Shown piece by piece: positions 63,470-64,000 of a DNA stretch of 64,000 nucleotides. How positions within the stretch are numbered: position 1 is the stretch's first letter; the number at the start of each line of letters is the position of its first letter. The DNA is taken from positions 1 through 64,000 of the forward strand of contig JAFQOE010000037.1 of the NCBI GenBank assembly GCA_017395635.1. Direction: 5' to 3'. The stretch comes from Lachnospiraceae bacterium (lineage in GTDB: Bacteria > Bacillota > Clostridia > Lachnospirales > Lachnospiraceae). The notes under the pieces are model-generated. The model saw only the letters and a program-made list of their open reading frames with translations. It ran no database searches and had not been told where the DNA came from. The translations under genes and the position numbers were made by a program.

Positions 63470-64000
63470 ATGAAACTTTTAAAAATAACAGTAAATGGTC
63501 TGCCACATTTTAAGGATGTTTTGGATATTGATTTTGTAGCACAGCAAAGAGTTGATGATGATGACAAAGAGCGGCTGTGCAATGTGTTTTCCAATATATA
63601 TGTAAATAAAGCGATTTCATTTATTGGTATTAATGCATCTGGAAAAACAACAATATTGAAAGCTATCTCATTTGTTATGAAAATGTTGAATAATGAGTCA
63701 ATAAACAATATTCAAGCAAAAACAATTATGGATGACCTTGATGATAAACAGCAAGTTATTATCACATCCTTTTTCTTTGATGGGACATATATAAATAAGT
63801 TAGAGTCTTTCATTGGAAAAGAAGTAAATGTCTTAGATGGTAGTGAAAAGCTGATTATACGAGATGAAAAATTATGGTCAAAAGAAATTGGTAAAATAAA
63901 AACAAAGAAGAATATGTTTGATTTTGCTGACTCTGATTTAAAGGAAAAAAGGGATAGTGATGAGCAATATTTAATGGATGATGTTAGTATTATTGTTGCA
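63470..64000 (+). CDS. AAA family ATPase, N-terminal part (cut by the window end)
   Basis: The first 177 residues of an ATP-binding protein of the AAA_15/OLD-like type. MKLLKITVNGLPHFKDVLDI is the usual first strand pair, and GINASGKTTILKAI near residue 51 is Walker A. The rest, including Walker B and any nuclease (TOPRIM or HNH) domain, lies beyond 64000. Such proteins are often part of anti-phage systems, but that cannot be decided here. The GGAGGTC site is strong and it has its own promoter. Confidence 0.85.
   Translation, partial: MKLLKITVNGLPHFKDVLDIDFVAQQRVDDDDKERLCNVFSNIYVNKAISFIGINASGKTTILKAISFVMKMLNNESINNIQAKTIMDDLDDKQQVIITSFFFDGTYINKLESFIGKEVNVLDGSEKLIIRDEKLWSKEIGKIKTKKNMFDFADSDLKEKRDSDEQYLMDDVSIIVA

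Noticed and set aside
1-64000. tRNA or rRNA genes
   Set aside because: No cloverleaf with a T-arm GGTTCRA pattern and no rRNA-like stretch was noticed in the gene-free gaps.

Overview
The window looks like chromosomal DNA of a low-GC Gram-positive gut anaerobe, most likely a Lachnospiraceae relative (Roseburia, Agathobacter, Butyrivibrio or Lachnospira type). The reasons are strong Shine-Dalgarno sites, AT-rich sequence, a very large secreted starch hydrolase with CBM26-, X25- and CBM41-like modules and Big_2 repeats, a Csp-like subtilase, a PCC-beta-type carboxyltransferase and a DUF6870-like small protein. The genus assignment is inference. No rRNA, tRNA, CRISPR array or complete insertion sequence was seen.

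Region 1 (313-19452) is a plus-strand glycan cluster. It holds six glycosyltransferase genes (one with two GT2 domains, one with three, one GT2-GT4 fusion), a DPM1-like GT2 with a DUF2304 partner, a GT-C-like membrane protein, an NAD-dependent epimerase, a Wzm/Wzt-type ABC exporter and a methyltransferase. Region 2 (19453-24438) is a decay-prone boundary: an acyltransferase on the minus strand, a pseudogenised LTA-synthase-like sulfatase and a MerR-methyltransferase fusion. Region 3 (24509-28963) makes dTDP-L-rhamnose (rmlA, B, D, C) and ends with a GtrA-like protein. Region 4 (29058-37981) holds a second GT-C-like protein (minus strand), three more GT2 genes, three unassigned proteins (NTase-like, unknown, ParB-like) and a Wzx-type flippase. 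The genes look like one surface-polysaccharide superlocus with both an ABC-export branch and a flippase branch. No initiating phosphoglycosyltransferase or convincing Wzy polymerase is visible.

Region 5 (38163-50865) serves the envelope and cell wall: glmS, an LCP ligase, a secreted GH5 glycanase, an L,D-transpeptidase with cell-wall-binding repeats, a DUF2156 protein, an ABC-2 exporter, a lytic transglycosylase and a carboxyltransferase. Region 6 (50935-64000) holds a duplicated Cys/Gly-rich peptide, an S1-domain protein, an NlpC/P60 hydrolase, an alanine/glycine:cation symporter, a subtilase, a 1570-residue alpha-amylase, a mini-paralogue of the subtilase with an exact 420-codon internal deletion, a DUF6870-like protein and the start of an AAA ATPase.

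The least explained items are a family of inverted-repeat-bounded structured elements (25430-25642, 51306-51512 and a short derivative at 48259-48348), the free-standing subtilase prodomain-like protein, intrinsic terminators that abut the start codon of both subtilase paralogues, a 45-codon leader ORF before the amylase, and three copies of an RGATACTATA box around a strong promoter at 31154-31254.
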